DNA from: Forficula auricularia
Lineage: Eukaryota; Arthropoda; Insecta; Dermaptera; Forficulidae
Length of the DNA stretch: 64,000 nucleotides
Reading direction: 5' to 3'
Assembly: GCA_024734495.1 (NCBI GenBank)
Contig: JALMQS010000828.1
Coordinates: 2,281,101 to 2,345,100, forward strand
In this document: piece after piece, positions 32,518 through 43,783 of the stretch
How the letters are laid out: the number at the start of each line of letters is the position of its first letter
Numbering within the stretch: the stretch's first letter is position 1
Notes under the pieces: generated by a model
What the model saw: only the letters and a program-made list of their open reading frames with translations
Database searches by the model: none
Told to the model about the DNA's origin: nothing
Translations under genes and position numbers: made by a program

Positions 32518-34435
32518 ATTACTTTACCATACAATGTCAAGTATTGTAATCCTGCATGAAAAAAAGTGGTTTTTTTTTGAAATATCTCAAAAACGGCTGA
32601 AATTATAGTGATAAAAAAAATAGGGCGAAACCAAGGCATTTCGGTCTACAAAAAATTCCTAATAAGTGAACATGTAAAAAGTATATTTTTCGAGATAATA
32701 ACTGTTTTCTCAAAAGTGTTAGTCCGTTAGTCTGTTCGTCTGTGCGTTACCAAATTTTGTGGACGAGCTGTCAAAAACTAGTGTGAATATCAAACATACA
32801 TAATCGGGGGGTCAGGTAGGCTAGGCGGTAGCATGTCAGCCAGCTAACCAAGAGGACCCGAGTTCGAATCCGACTCGAGGCATCCGGCTAAAATCTGAAC
32901 CCCGAGGTAGAAACAAATTTAAATAAAATAATTAGTATCGTGGCTTATTGCTAGAAAGGCCGAAAAGCCAAAAAAATAAAAAAAAACATACATAATCAGT
33001 GGGCCCTTAGAACACTAAAAATGCAAAACCAAAGAGCCCATAATGTGGGGCGGGGGTCAAAAAATTAAAATCTAGGCCCTTGGACCAAACGCAACCAAAT
33101 TTTGTATACATATTCAATAGGCTACCAGAAGACTAAAAATGCAAAAACTAACCTCCCAAAATTGTGGGGGGGGGGGCAAAAAATCAAAATCTAGGCCCTT
33201 GTATCAAACTTAACTATAAATCTAAGGTAAAATCAAGTAGATGGCCACATCAGAACGTGTCAATTTATTACTTTACCATACAGGGCATGGTAAAGTATTG
33301 TAATCGTGCATGAAAAAAGTGTTTTTTTCTTCATTTTTTTCGAAATATCTCAAAAACGGCTAAAACTATTTTGATTAAAAAAAATTGAGGGAAACCATGG
33401 CATTTCGCTCTACAAAAAAGCCCTAATAAGTGAACATCGAAAAAATTATATTTTTCGAGGTAATAATTGATTTCTCAAAATGTCTGTTAGTCTGTCTGGT
33501 TGTCTGGTTGTCTGTGCGTTATCAAATTTTTGTGGACGAGCTAGCTCAAAAACTAGTGTGAATATCGAAACCAAATTTCACACGTAGTTTTGGTCCATTG
33601 AGATTTAGAGCTGATTAGATTTTGGTGCATATCGACCCGAAATTAAGGTGTGTGTGGGGGGGGGGGGGGTAATTCTTTAAATTAAAAATCTAGACCGTTT
33701 GAGCAAACCCAACCAAATTTTGTATACATAATCAGTGGACCTCCAGAAGTCTAAAAATGCAAAAAATAACCGCCCAAAATGGGAGGAAGGGGGTGTAGGT
33801 TCAAAAAGTGAAAATCTTGGCCATTTACCAAACTCAACCAAATTTTGTATACATAATCAGTGGACCCCCAGAAGTCTACAAATTCAAAAACTAACCTCCC
33901 AAAATGGAAGGGGGGTGGGGGGGGGGGGGGGTAGGGTCAAAAATGAAAATCTTGCCCATTTACCAAACTCAACCAAATTTTGTAAACATAATCAGAGGTA
34001 CCCCAGAAGTCTAAAAATGCAAAAACTAACCGCCCCCCCCTACATGATTATAAATAATTTTAGGGGCAAGTTGTATGGTAAACTCAAGTGTATGGTTACA
34101 TCAGAACACGTCAGCTTATTTTTTATTTTACCAGGGTATGATCATTGGTCAAGTATTCTAATTAATCGTGAATCAAAAATGTGTTTTTTTCTTTTTTTTC
34201 GAAATATCTAAAAAACGGCTGAAACTATTTTGATTAAAAAATTGGTCGAAACCATGGCATTTCGTTCTACAAAAAGCCGTAATAAGTGAAGACCGAAAAA
34301 AATTATATTTTTCGAGATAATAACTGTTTTGTCAAAATGTCTGCTAATTAGTCTGTGCGTAACCAAATTTTTATGGACGAACTAGCTCAAAAACTAGTGT
34401 GAATATCAAAACTAAATTTCACATGAAGTTTTTGT
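32518..34435. repeat. Dispersed 'taccataca' repeat family, three units in tandem
   Basis: Three diverged units start near 32518, 33272 and 34130. Each runs ctttaccatacagggcatgg, tattgtaatcgtgcatg, gaaatatctcaaaaacggct, gtctgttagtctgt, gacgagctagctcaaaaact, then repeated aaattttgtatacataatca blocks separated by G-runs. No protein is conserved. The family recurs at 38345-39737, 42600-42700 and, as a palindrome, at 43784-45110. A SINE is inserted at 32806 and the LINE pair at 34441. Class unknown; probably non-autonomous DNA elements. Confidence 0.65.
32806..32983 (+). mobile_element. tRNA-derived SINE
   Basis: The 14-bp target duplication aaacatacataatc stands at 32792-32805 and 32984-32997. 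The head (ggtcaggtaggctaggcggtagca...) resembles a tRNA, with a B box gagttcgaatccg at 32869-32881 and an A-box-like taggctaggcggtagc at 32817-32832, the internal promoter of RNA polymerase III. The tail is A-rich (aaaaaataaaaaaaa). Length about 178 bp. The parental tRNA is uncertain (perhaps a Ser or Leu tRNA). It is inserted within the taccataca repeat. Confidence 0.82.
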
Positions 34436-34440
34436 TCATT

Positions 34441-36580
34441 TTTTTTTTTTAATGCAATCGAATGCAAGAAGAGGCAATTCAAATAGGCTTAGAAACCTAT
34501 ATCCCCTCAAAATTGATTAAAGGGAACAAGGATTCTAAGCCTTGGTTTGGTAGACAATGCGCAGATTCCGTCCGTGAAAAAAACAAATCTTTTCAGAAAT
34601 GGCAACTTTCACAGCTAGAATGTGACCGAGTTGCATTTACCAAGTCGCGAAGCTCATGCAAAAAAATCATCTCTGAGGCAAAGAAATCATTCGACCAGAG
34701 GATAGCTGACCGTCTCGCATCTTGCCCCAATGGAAAACGGGCCTTTTTCTCGTTACACAAGGCAATAAATAGAAATTTCGCGTCCCCCTCACTTCCGCCC
34801 TCTTTCACCCAAATGGTTCAGTAGCCACGACCCCCGCTGAAAAAGCCGAATCACTAGCATCCTATTTCGCAACTAACTCCACTTTAGATGACAAAGGGCT
34901 TAACCCGCCCACTTATACCCCCAAACCAACCTCATGGGCAAAATAATTTTCAGGCCCCAAATAATCATAAAAGCCATTAATAAATTAAATTCCAAATCCG
35001 CCGCAGGCCCGGATAACATCCCACCAATTCTCATTAAAAAATGCGCCCCTGAACTTGCCCCTATCTTATCCAAGCTATTCCAACTCTCTTACGAGTCGGG
35101 CATATTCCCCAAAAGCTGGAAAATAGCCAGAGTAACACCTATTCCTAAAAAAGGAGACACATCACAAATCTCTAATTACAGGCCTATCTCGATCACCTCT
35201 GTTCTTTCCAAATTAATGGAATTAGTCATAAACCAACACGTCCTTCATCACTTAGAAAACAATAAATTAATTCACGATAGGCAATATGGATTCAGACAAA
35301 ATCGTTCCACAGGCGACATCTTAACCTATGTCACCCACACCTTGAACAATACTCTAGAGGCCGGAAAAGAAACCCTCGCTGTAGCCCTTGATATCTCCAA
35401 AGCTTTTGACCAGGTTTGGCACAAAAATCTTCTTGCCAAACTACCAGCCTTTGGATTCACACCAACACTTCGCAAATGGATTGAAAGCTTTCTGACAAAC
35501 CGAAGTATAAAAGTTGTGGTGGATGGAACATCTTCTGAATCGTTCTCCACAAACTCTGGTGTTCCCCAAGGCTCTGTAATCTCCTCCACACTCTTCCTTA
35601 TTTATATAAACGACCTTATTGATCAAACGGCAAACCCCACTCATTGTTACGCCGACGATAGCACTCTACACGGCAAACCCTCTCTCCCGAATAATCGAAT
35701 CAATATTGCCTCCTCAATTACTCTCGACCTAGACAAACTGAATAAATGGGGCTCTCAAAATTTAGTTAACTTCAATTCAAACAAGACTCAATGTTGTCTA
35801 ATTTCTAGGCGCGAAAATAGAGATTTCCCTGATATTCACTTCGATTCGAATACCCTGAAAATGTGTGACAGCCTATCCATGTTGGGCGTCTCTGTCGCAT
35901 CTGACCTGTCTTGGAATGAACACATCTCCTCTGTGGCGAAATCTGCAGCAAGGAAGATTGGCTTCTTATTCAGGTCCAAGCGATTTTACAAACCCCCACA
36001 ACTTCTCACCATCTACAAGGCCCAAATCCGCCCCTGTCTCGAATACGGCTCTCATCTGTGGAGAGGAGCCTCAAAATATTCTCTTGCTACCCTTGATGCA
36101 ATTCAGAAACGAGCCGTCAGGCTAATTGACGATTCTACCCTCACCGACTCCCTCGACTCGCTGGCTCATCGAAGAGATGTCTCCGCCCTTTCCCTTTTCT
36201 ATAGATACTATCACGGCAGGTGCTCTGATGAGATAAAATCAATAATTCCCCCCAAAGCATGCTTTGCACGCAGCACACGTTTTGCCGACTCCCAACACTC
36301 TTTCGCGGTCAAATTAGAAAAGTGCCGGACCACTTCATTCGCGAATTCATATATCCCCATGACTTCAAGGAACTGGAACTCTCTCCCAGCCTCTATCTTT
36401 CCCAGCACCTATGATCTTCAAACCTTCAAAACCAGGGTGCATAGACACCTACGTCTACACCCTCTCACTTAAACAACTTTCCTTCTCTTCGGTAATGCAA
36501 GGGTCTTTCGAGATCCATAGGGGCTACATCTTTACTGGTGCACCCTTCTTGCATTCGATTGCATTAAAAAAAAAAAAAAA
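34441..36580 (+). mobile_element. CR1/Jockey-group LINE, copy 1
   Basis: A 5'-truncated non-LTR retrotransposon ending gcattcgattgcatt plus about 18 A (to 36580). At its left edge (34436-34475) stands the reverse complement of the same 3' tail, including poly-T, fused to the body through a short aagaag overlap. It lies tail to tail with copy 2 (36583-38344), and the pair together interrupts the taccataca repeat (ttcatt before, tcatt after), so the two may have entered in one event by an inversion mechanism. Confidence 0.85.
34462..36472 (+). pseudogene. LINE ORF2 reverse transcriptase, frameshifted
   Basis: 34462-34824 encodes the linker before the reverse transcriptase (SKPWFGRQCADSVREKNKSF). 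After two shifts near 34800-34930 the frame 34934-36472 gives 512 residues: SAAGPDNIPPILIKKCAPEL, YRPISITSVLSKLMELVINQ, ALDISKAFDQVWH, SGVPQGSVISSTLFLIYIND, the catalytic YADD at about 35648, then the thumb and C-terminus with YGSHLWRGASKYSLATLDAI. The upstream apurinic endonuclease is missing. Clade not resolved beyond the CR1/L2/Jockey assemblage. The element's RNA 3' end is poly-A. Non-functional in cis. Confidence 0.85.
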
Positions 36581-36582
36581 AA

Positions 36583-38344
36583 AACCAGTAAAGATGCAGC
36601 CCCTATGGATCTCGAAAGACCCTTGCATTACCGAAGAGAAGGGAAAGTTGATTAAGTGAGAGGGTGTAGACGTAGGTGTCTATGCACTCCGGTTTTGAAG
36701 GTTTGAAGATTATAAGTGCTGGGAAAGATGGAGGCTGGGAGAGAGTTCCAGTTCCTTGTAGTCATGGGGATATATGAATTGGCGAATGAAGTGGTCCGGC
36801 ACTTTTCTAATTTGACCGCGAAAGAGTGTTGGGAGTCGGCAAAACGCGTGCTACGTGCAAAGCATGCTTTGGGGGAATTATTGATTTTATCTCATCAGAG
36901 CACCTGCCGTGATAGTAGATAGTATCTATAGAAAAGGGAAAGGGCAGAGACGTTTCTTCGATGACCCAGCGAGTCGAGGGAGTCGGTGAGGGTAGAATCG
37001 TCAATTAGCCTGACGGTTCGTTTCTGAATTGCATCAAGGGTAGCAAGAGAATATTTTGAGGCTCCTCTCCATAGATGAGAGCCGTATTCGAGACAGGGGC
37101 GGATTTGGGCCTTGTAGATGGTGAGAAGTTGTGGGGTTTGTAAAATCGCTTGGACCTGAATAAGAAGCCAATCTTCCTTGCTGCAGATTTCGCTACAGAG
37201 GAGATGTGTTCATTCCAAGACAGGTCAGATGCGACAGAGACGCCCAACATGGATAGGCTGTCACACATTTTCAGGGTATTCGAATCGAAGTGAATATCAG
37301 GGAAATCTTTATTTTCGCGCCTAGAAATTAGACAACATTGAGTCTTGTTTGAATTAAAGTTAACTAAATTTTGAGAGCCCCATTTATTCAGTTTGTCTAG
37401 GTCGAGAGTAATTGAGGAGGCAACATTGATTCGATTATTCGGGAGTGAGGGTTTGCCGTGTAGAGTGCTATCGTCGGCGTAACAATGAGTGGGGTTTGCC
37501 GTTTGATCAATAAGGTCGTTTATATAAATCAGGAAGAGTGTGGAGGAGATTATGGAGCCTTGGCGAACACCAGAGTTTGTGGAGAACGATTCAGATGATG
37601 TTCCATCCACCACAACTTTTATACTTCGGTTTGTCAGAAAGCTTTCTATCCATTTGCGAAGTGTTGGTGTGAATCCAAAGGCTGGCAGTTTGGCAAGAAG
37701 ATTTTTGTGCCAAACCTGGTCAAAGGCTTTGGAGATATCAAGGGCTACAGCGAGGGTTTCTTTTCCGGCCTCTAGAGTATTGTTCCAGGTGTGGGTGACA
37801 TAGGTTAGGATGTCGCCTGTAGAACGATTTTGTCTGAATCCATATTGCCTATCGTGAATTAATTTATTGTTTTCTAAGTGATGAAGGACGTGTTGGTTTA
37901 TGACTAATTCCATTATTTTGGAAAGAACAGAGGTGATCGAGATAGGCCTGTAATTAGAGATTTGTGAAGAGTCTCCTTTTTTAGGAATAGGTGTGACTCT
38001 GGCAATTTTCCAGCTTTTGGGGAATATGCCCGATTCATAAGAGAGTTGGAGTAGCTTGGATAAGATAGGGGCAAGTTCAGGGCGCATTTTTTAATAAGAA
38101 TTGGTGGGATGTTATCAGGGCCAGCGGCGGATTTGGAATTTAAATTATTAATGGCTTTTATGATTATTTGGGGTCTGAAAATTATTTTGCCCATGAGGTT
38201 GGTTTGGGGGGTATAAGTGGGTGGGTTAAGCTCTTTGTCATCTAGAGTGGAGTTAGTTGCGAAATAGGAGGCTAGTGATTCGGCTTTTTCGGCGGGGGTC
38301 GTGGCTACTGAACCATTTGGGTGAAAGAGCGGCGGAAGTGTCAT
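36583..38344 (-). mobile_element. CR1/Jockey-group LINE, copy 2 (inverted)
   Basis: Mirror image of copy 1, nearly identical base for base (arms about 34800-36560 and 36585-38344). It begins after the central A-run and lacks the last 15 or so bases of the 3' end. Minus-strand frames 37005-38087 and 37913-38344 carry the same reverse transcriptase, including YADDSTLHG and FHPNGSVATTPAEKAESLAS, with one frameshift near 38085 and another near 37005. Further breaks follow at 36807-37004. Non-functional. Confidence 0.85.
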
Positions 38345-39737
38345 TGAAATTAAGAGCTGATTAGATTTTACTGCTTATCGACCCAAAATTAAAGGGGGAG
38401 GAGCGGGGGGTTAAAAATTTAAAATATAATATTTTCAAACAAAAAATCAAGAAAATGAAATATTCTAAAAATTTAATATATAATAACGATAATATTTTTT
38501 CCTGGGTCCAAAATTGGGAATTATTCTACCTCAAATATTGTTAATACTAACCATGTCATTTTTTCATTTATTGTCTGTAAATAAGCTTATTGCCCGCAAG
38601 GGCAGATTGCCGATGTATACTATGGAGTCTAATAATAGAAAAAAAAAGAACCTCTTTGATTATTATATAGTAAAAATTTGTGGAACCCCAAAATCACTAA
38701 GATCATAAGACAAACAATAAAAATATGCAAAAACTTAATTTGTATTAAAAGTTATAGAAAGTAGATTACATAATAGTTAAAAAAATAAATTAAAAATTTT
38801 AAAAATTATAGATAAAATCCGGTGGCCAGACGAAAGAACACACAAATCAAAAAAATCATATAAAAAAGTAAATCAATAAGAGTATCTATCTCCTACTAAA
38901 TACAAATAATTATTAGTATTTGTTAAATACGAATAACCCAACTTACTCGTACAAATAAGCTTCATTCAAAAAAAAACATTTATAAGCAAAGAAACTGAAG
39001 ATGAAGTCCAGCCTAGTTTCTAACAAATAGAAAAACTTTCTTTTAGATACTAATGATACAGGACATCAACTGGGGATTGTTCAAAAATAGTTTCCAAGTT
39101 ACTACATAACTTTTATAATTTAGCGGAACACTTGAAACATGTTCTCGATACACTAGTGTTCCAAGGAATGCCAGTTAATAAACACCCTGGAATAAGCTTA
39201 TAAAACAATTATCTTATTAAATATAAATTAAATAGGTACTTATTTTTAACAAGCATAGATTGGCTCTAGGTGCTGTGATTAATTAAATTAAAAAAAAGAA
39301 AATCAAAAAAATAAATTGGCATGTTCTGATGTGGCCATCAACATGACTTTACCATACACACTGGCCCCTCTCTTATATTTAATATTAAATAAAATTATTA
39401 TCAATCAAATAGAGGGCTTAGATTTTGAATTTTTAAACTACTGGTGGGTCCACTGATTATGTATACAAAATTTGGTTGAGTTTGGTACAAGGGCCTAGAA
39501 TTTCACCCCTCCACCATAATTTTGGGCGGTTAGTTTTTGCATTTTTATACTTCTTGGGGACTACTGATTACTGATTATGTATACAAAATTTGGTTGAGTT
39601 TGGTACAAGGACGAAGATTTTTATTTTTTAGCCCCCCCCCCCATTTTGGGCTGTTAGTTTTTGCATTTTTAGTCGTCTGGGAGCCCACTGATTATGTAGG
39701 TATAGGTACAAAATTTGGTTGAGTTATCTCAAATGGC
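38345..39737. repeat. Continuation of the interrupted 'taccataca' repeat plus unknown AT-rich sequence
   Basis: 38345-38400 resumes the repeat broken by the LINE pair (aagagctgattagattt). 38400-39330 has nothing recognisable. 39330-39737 holds inverted units of the same family (actgattatgtatacaaaatttg blocks with C-runs). Confidence 0.5.
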
Positions 39738-40103
39738 CTAGATTCGGCTGCTGAGCCCCAGAGTTGTATACTATATGTCCATATTGGTTTTAATATTGTT
39801 TTATAGATAAGTATTTTGTTGCTTTTAGTCATTTGTGAGCGTCTTCTAATTAGCCAGTATGATTTTCGGAGTTTAAGTCCCAGTTGTTTACGTTTCGTCT
39901 TGATGTGGTTTTGCCAGGTTAGTCTTCTGTCCAGATGCATTCCTAGGTACTTTTCGTCGCTAGACTGGGGGATAGGTTTATTGAGGAAGAGCCTTTTTTT
40001 AGGGTGAAAGTTACATGAACTGATTTAGTCTCATTGACGTTGATTCTCCAAGTGTTGAGCCACTTTTCGATATCATTGAGGCTAATTCGCCAAGTTTCGT
40101 ACT
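39738..40103 (-). pseudogene. Jockey-clade LINE reverse transcriptase fragment
   Basis: Minus strand: NDIEKWLNTWRINVNETKSV (about 40070-40010), a one-base shift near 40000, then PIPQSSDEKYLGMHLDRRLT and WQNHIKTKRKQLGLKLRKSY and on through LIYKTILKPIWTYSIQLWGSA to about 39750. This is the thumb region typical of Jockey elements (KYLG.HLD..L.W..HI...R.QL). Only about 120 residues remain. It is distinct from the more numerous LINE family in this window. Confidence 0.82.
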
Positions 40104-40482
40104 ATTGACTATTAATGGAAATCGAAATCATCAATCTTTTTGTCATGGAAAAGCTATCTATATAGGGTGTGACTATTAAAAAATTAAATTATAAAATATT
40201 AACACTAATCTATAAATATTTTTTAAAAAATTATGGCGATAATTAGATTTTGGGCATTTTAGCTTTAGAATTGCCGGTACCAAAATACAGAAAATATAAT
40301 TTTTCTCTAGAGAATTAAAATAAAAAAGAATTCTAATAGTTTATTATAATTAAGTTTAATTCTAGGGCGGCTCTTATTATAATTAAGTTTAATTCTAGGG
40401 CGGCTCTAACTGATGAGGGTATCAATTTTTGAAAAAGTTTTTACCTTTTCCTCCATTTTATTTTTTTATTCATTTGTTTTAG

Positions 40483-40551
40483 GCCAAACGAACTGCATTC
40501 TTAATCCATAAATTAATACTATTTTCCAAAGATTTTGAAGTGAGAGAAGAG
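40483..40551 (+). CDS. Gustatory receptor internal exon (shared 3' exon 1)
   Basis: 69 bp after ttttag and before gtaaga, phase 0 at both ends: AKRTAFLIHKLILFSKDFEV REE. It matches the short exon after the large first exon in insect gustatory receptors (A..T...HKLL......E...E). It follows in phase the SDE/gtaact donors of the tandem first exons and the ATKE/gtaaat donor at 23748, so it may be spliced to any of them. Confidence 0.72.
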
Positions 40552-40687
40552 GTAAGATTTTTATTCATCACTTATTTTTTCGTAAAATAATACAAGTTTA
40601 ATTTATCGAAAATAAAGTTGAATTTGATTTCACTTTTCCTTTACAATAAACAAATAACAACCATGGCTATAGTTTTAATTGTAACTA

Positions 40688-41398
40688 GTTTTTTTTTTTT
40701 TTTTTTTTTAATGCAATCGAATGCAAGAAGGGGTGCACCAGTAAAGATGTAGCCCCTATGGATCTCGAAAGACCCTTGCATTACCGAAGAGAAGGGAAAG
40801 TTGATTAAGTGAGAGGGTGTAGACGTAGGTGTCTATGCACCCTGGTTTTGAAGGTTTGAAGATCATAGGTGCTGGGAAAGATAGAGGCTGGGAGTGAGTT
40901 CCAGTTCCTTGAAGTCATGGGGATATATGTATTCGCGAATGAAGTGGTACGGCACTTTTCCAATTTGACCGCGAAAGAGTGTTGGGAGTCGGCAAAACGT
41001 GTGCTGTGTGCAAAGCATGCTTTGGGGGGAATTATTGATTTTATCTCATCAGAGCACCTGCCGTGATAGTATCTATAGAAAAGGGAAAGGGCAGAGACAT
41101 CTCTTCGATGAGCCAGCGAGTCGAGGGAGTCGGTGAGGGTAGAATCGTCAATTAGCCTGACGGCTCGTTTCTGAATTGCATCAAGGGTAGCAAGAGAATA
41201 TTTTGAGGCTCCTCTCCACAGATGAGAGCCGTATTCGAGACAGGGGCGGATTTGGGCCTTGTAGATGGTGAGAAGTTGTGGGGGTTTGTAAAATCGCTTG
41301 GACCTGAATAAGAAGCCAATCTTCCTTGCTGCAGATTTCGCCACAGAGGAGATGTGTTCATTCCAAGACAGGTCAGATGCGACAGAGACGCTGAACAT
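40688..41398 (-). mobile_element. CR1/Jockey-group LINE, copy 3 (5'-truncated)
   Basis: Starts on the plus strand with about 20 T (the poly-A tail of a minus-strand copy) and aatgcaatcgaatgcaagaa, and ends at about 41398. The open minus-strand frame 40805-41398 gives SVASDLSWNEHISSVAKSAA through to HRHLRLHPLT, the C-terminus of the LINE reverse transcriptase ORF, nearly identical to copies 1 and 2. The truncation removes the catalytic domain. It lies 140 bp after a receptor exon, inside the intron. Confidence 0.85.
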
Positions 41399-42414
41399 TC
41401 TTAAATAATGGGAAACATTTAGGTTTAATTCATACTATCACGTAACATTTTCGATTATTTAATATGTTATTTAAGTGTTTCTTCAAATACCTATCGTTAG
41501 TGGTGTCAACAGCAATCTTATTTTGTCTAAGACCTTCGCACTAAGGGTTTTCAAGAGACCGTTTCTTAAGTGAATATCTATAAGTTATGTCCTTCTGGAC
41601 TGTCCGTTGTGTTGTATTACTTGCATAATCTTATAAATCCTTTTCAAATGATCAATTTTTATAATTAGGAAAAAATAATTATTTTTGTAGTTTTATTAAT
41701 TCTTAATTTTTCCTGTTTTTAATTGTTTGAACACCTTTATTTCCCAAAATTCGAATTCATTTTAGGGCTAGAGGGTTAAAATGATTTCAGCACAATTTCA
41801 TTTCAATGTAATTTTCTAATTAATTAAGAAATAATCCTAAAATAAGAATTAACTAATAAGGCTAAAATTAAATATTTTCTAAAAGTAATTTTCAAGAAAA
41901 TGACAAAACATATCTGTTTTATCATCCGAAACGAACGTATTACTATGTACATGTTGATGGCCTTAGCGATTTCGGCACGCCGGCGCCGATTCGGCACTGG
42001 TTTTAGTATGATATATGGTATTTCTAAAAAATTTCAAGGGAGTATCCCCGAATCACCCAGACCTCCCACAATTTCACTGTTCCGAAAGTGCTAAATTTGC
42101 GATGACACCACGTGGATAATTATAGGCAATTAAAATATGTATATATTTAATTACTAATTTTAAAAGTTAAATTAAACCATGCCATGGGTCCTTTGTAATA
42201 GGTGTTTACCATAAGTTCTAAAATTAAAATACTTTTCCCATGCTTCACATTGGATAAAGAAAAATTAAATTATTATTATTTTTGACCAAAACAAGAATAG
42301 CGAGCCGCAGAGCGCATGTGCTATACGGGGCGAAATCCCGAGTCAAGAGCTAGCCTAAATGAAACTGATACGAACTGTGAATAAAAAGATTTAATTCTAT
42401 CATTTTTTTTCAAG
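41399..42414. other. Receptor intron sequence
   Basis: No gene. A small GC-rich inverted block at about 41972-42000 (gcacgccggcgccgattcggc) stands out. gtgctaaatttgcgatgaca (about 42088) recurs at about 42836, and tttcccatgcttcacattgg (about 42236) recurs at about 46739; both are short dispersed repeats. Confidence 0.4.
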
Positions 42415-42504
42415 TTGAAATTATTTTCTCTCCAACTTCTTCATCGAAAAGTGGAGTTTACAGCTTGTGGATTCTTCACAATTGATTTTTCATTGTTATA
42501 TTCG
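42415..42504 (+). CDS. Gustatory receptor penultimate exon (shared 3' exon 2)
   Basis: 90 bp after tttcaag and before gtaaga, phase 0: LKLFSLQLLHRKVEFTACGF then FTIDFSLLYS. This is the highly conserved receptor block FSLQLLHR..FTACGFF..D..LL, the start of the last transmembrane region. It is homologous, codon for codon in length, to the exon at 12646-12735. Confidence 0.82.
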
Positions 42505-42719
42505 GTAAGAAAGAGTTTTCTTTTGTATATCTATATATATAAAATTAAGGTTTTGTCTGTACATTGGTCCAAATCCCGCTAAATTTTGGTTGCTCACGTT
42601 TCAAGCAAAGTTATGAACGAAAACACCCTTGGACCAAACTCAACCAAATTTTGTATACATAATCTGTGGGCACTAGAAGGCTATAAATGCAAAATCTGGG
42701 TGCGAGGGTGAAGACCATG

Positions 42720-42840
42720 AAGGTGGGGTGCAGTAGTCCGGGGTGGGGGGTCATGGGGTGAAGGGGTGGGGTCATGGGGTGAAGGGTGCAGAGAGTGATG
42801 GGTGCGGGATGGGGTGGGTGAGAGGAGTGGGAGTCCGTGC
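42720..42840 (+). other. G-rich tract with G-quadruplex potential
   Basis: More than ten runs of three or more G within about 110 bases (ggggtggggggtcatgggg and neighbours) on the plus strand, the sense strand of the receptor intron. No ORF. It could form a G-quadruplex in DNA or pre-mRNA; not tested. Confidence 0.5.
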
Positions 42841-43030
42841 TAAATTTGCAATGACAGCACTGTAAATATCAGTTTTTTTCTGAAATATACAAATTTCGAA
42901 GAATAATCACTTATATTGAAAAATCATTAAAAAAAACAAAACATTAACTCATATAATTGAGATTTCACATTTTTTTTAACATTTATCATTAAAACAACTT
43001 CTATAAAAAATATTTTATTCAATTTTTTTA

Positions 43031-43320
43031 TTTGATAAGAATCGATCGTTATTTTTGATTTTAAGTCGATTCCTCCATGTCTTCAGCAATGGTTACCAAT
43101 AATAATCGAATGGTCAAAAATCAAATGTAGAATTGTTGTTATTCCTCAAGTATTAGATGAGAATCGATCGCTATTTTTGATTTTAAGTCGATTCCTCCAT
43201 GTCTTCACCAATGGTTACCAATAATAACCGAAATGTCACAAATAGAATTTAGAATAGTTATTCCTCGACTATTAAATGAGAATCGATCATTAATTTTGAA
43301 TTAAAGTCAACATGAACTGC
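43031..43320. repeat. Tandem repeat, period about 120 bp, 2.4 units
   Basis: Units begin near 43031, 43151 and 43271, each with gagaatcgatcg, 'gattttaagtcgattcctcc' and 'aatggttaccaataata' blocks. Same family as 265-520. Non-coding; lies in the receptor intron. Confidence 0.75.
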
Positions 43321-43783
43321 AAATTGCAAGTGATATCTGATTAATAATAAAGGAATAAACATATTAATATTTCAAATGAATTTGGATAAAGTTTAGCATC
43401 GATCCGTTGCAGTTTATATAATTACAAATTCAATTGCTCTTTCTACTTTTAAAATGCAATGAAAAGTGCAAACTAGCTGTGACGTCAGCTATATTACTTT
43501 TCTGCAGAACAATCCTTCTAGCTAAATCTAAATTAAATAGTCCATAATAATTTTTATGATACCAGGTAAATATATTTATAAATTCATTCATCATTTCGAG
43601 ACGATTCAAGTAATTGATTAAATTTTTCTAAAACTTTAAAAGCTCTATTTAAATCACTTTTTTATTTATTATATTTATAACATTGGTCATATTATTTTAT
43701 TCATTCGTCAAAAAAATTTTGTGATTTGTCTGGGCTTTTTTTAAATTAAATTTTTTCTTGTTTTTCTTGTTTTTAGTTTACCA

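Noticed and set aside
32806..32885. A tRNA gene
   Set aside because: The A and B boxes are present, but the segment has 14-bp target duplications and an A-rich tail and does not end in a clean acceptor stem: it is a SINE.
34441..38344. Palindrome as a simple assembly artefact
   Set aside because: Not excluded, but the two arms differ at scattered bases and have different ends, which argues for two real copies; long reads would settle it.
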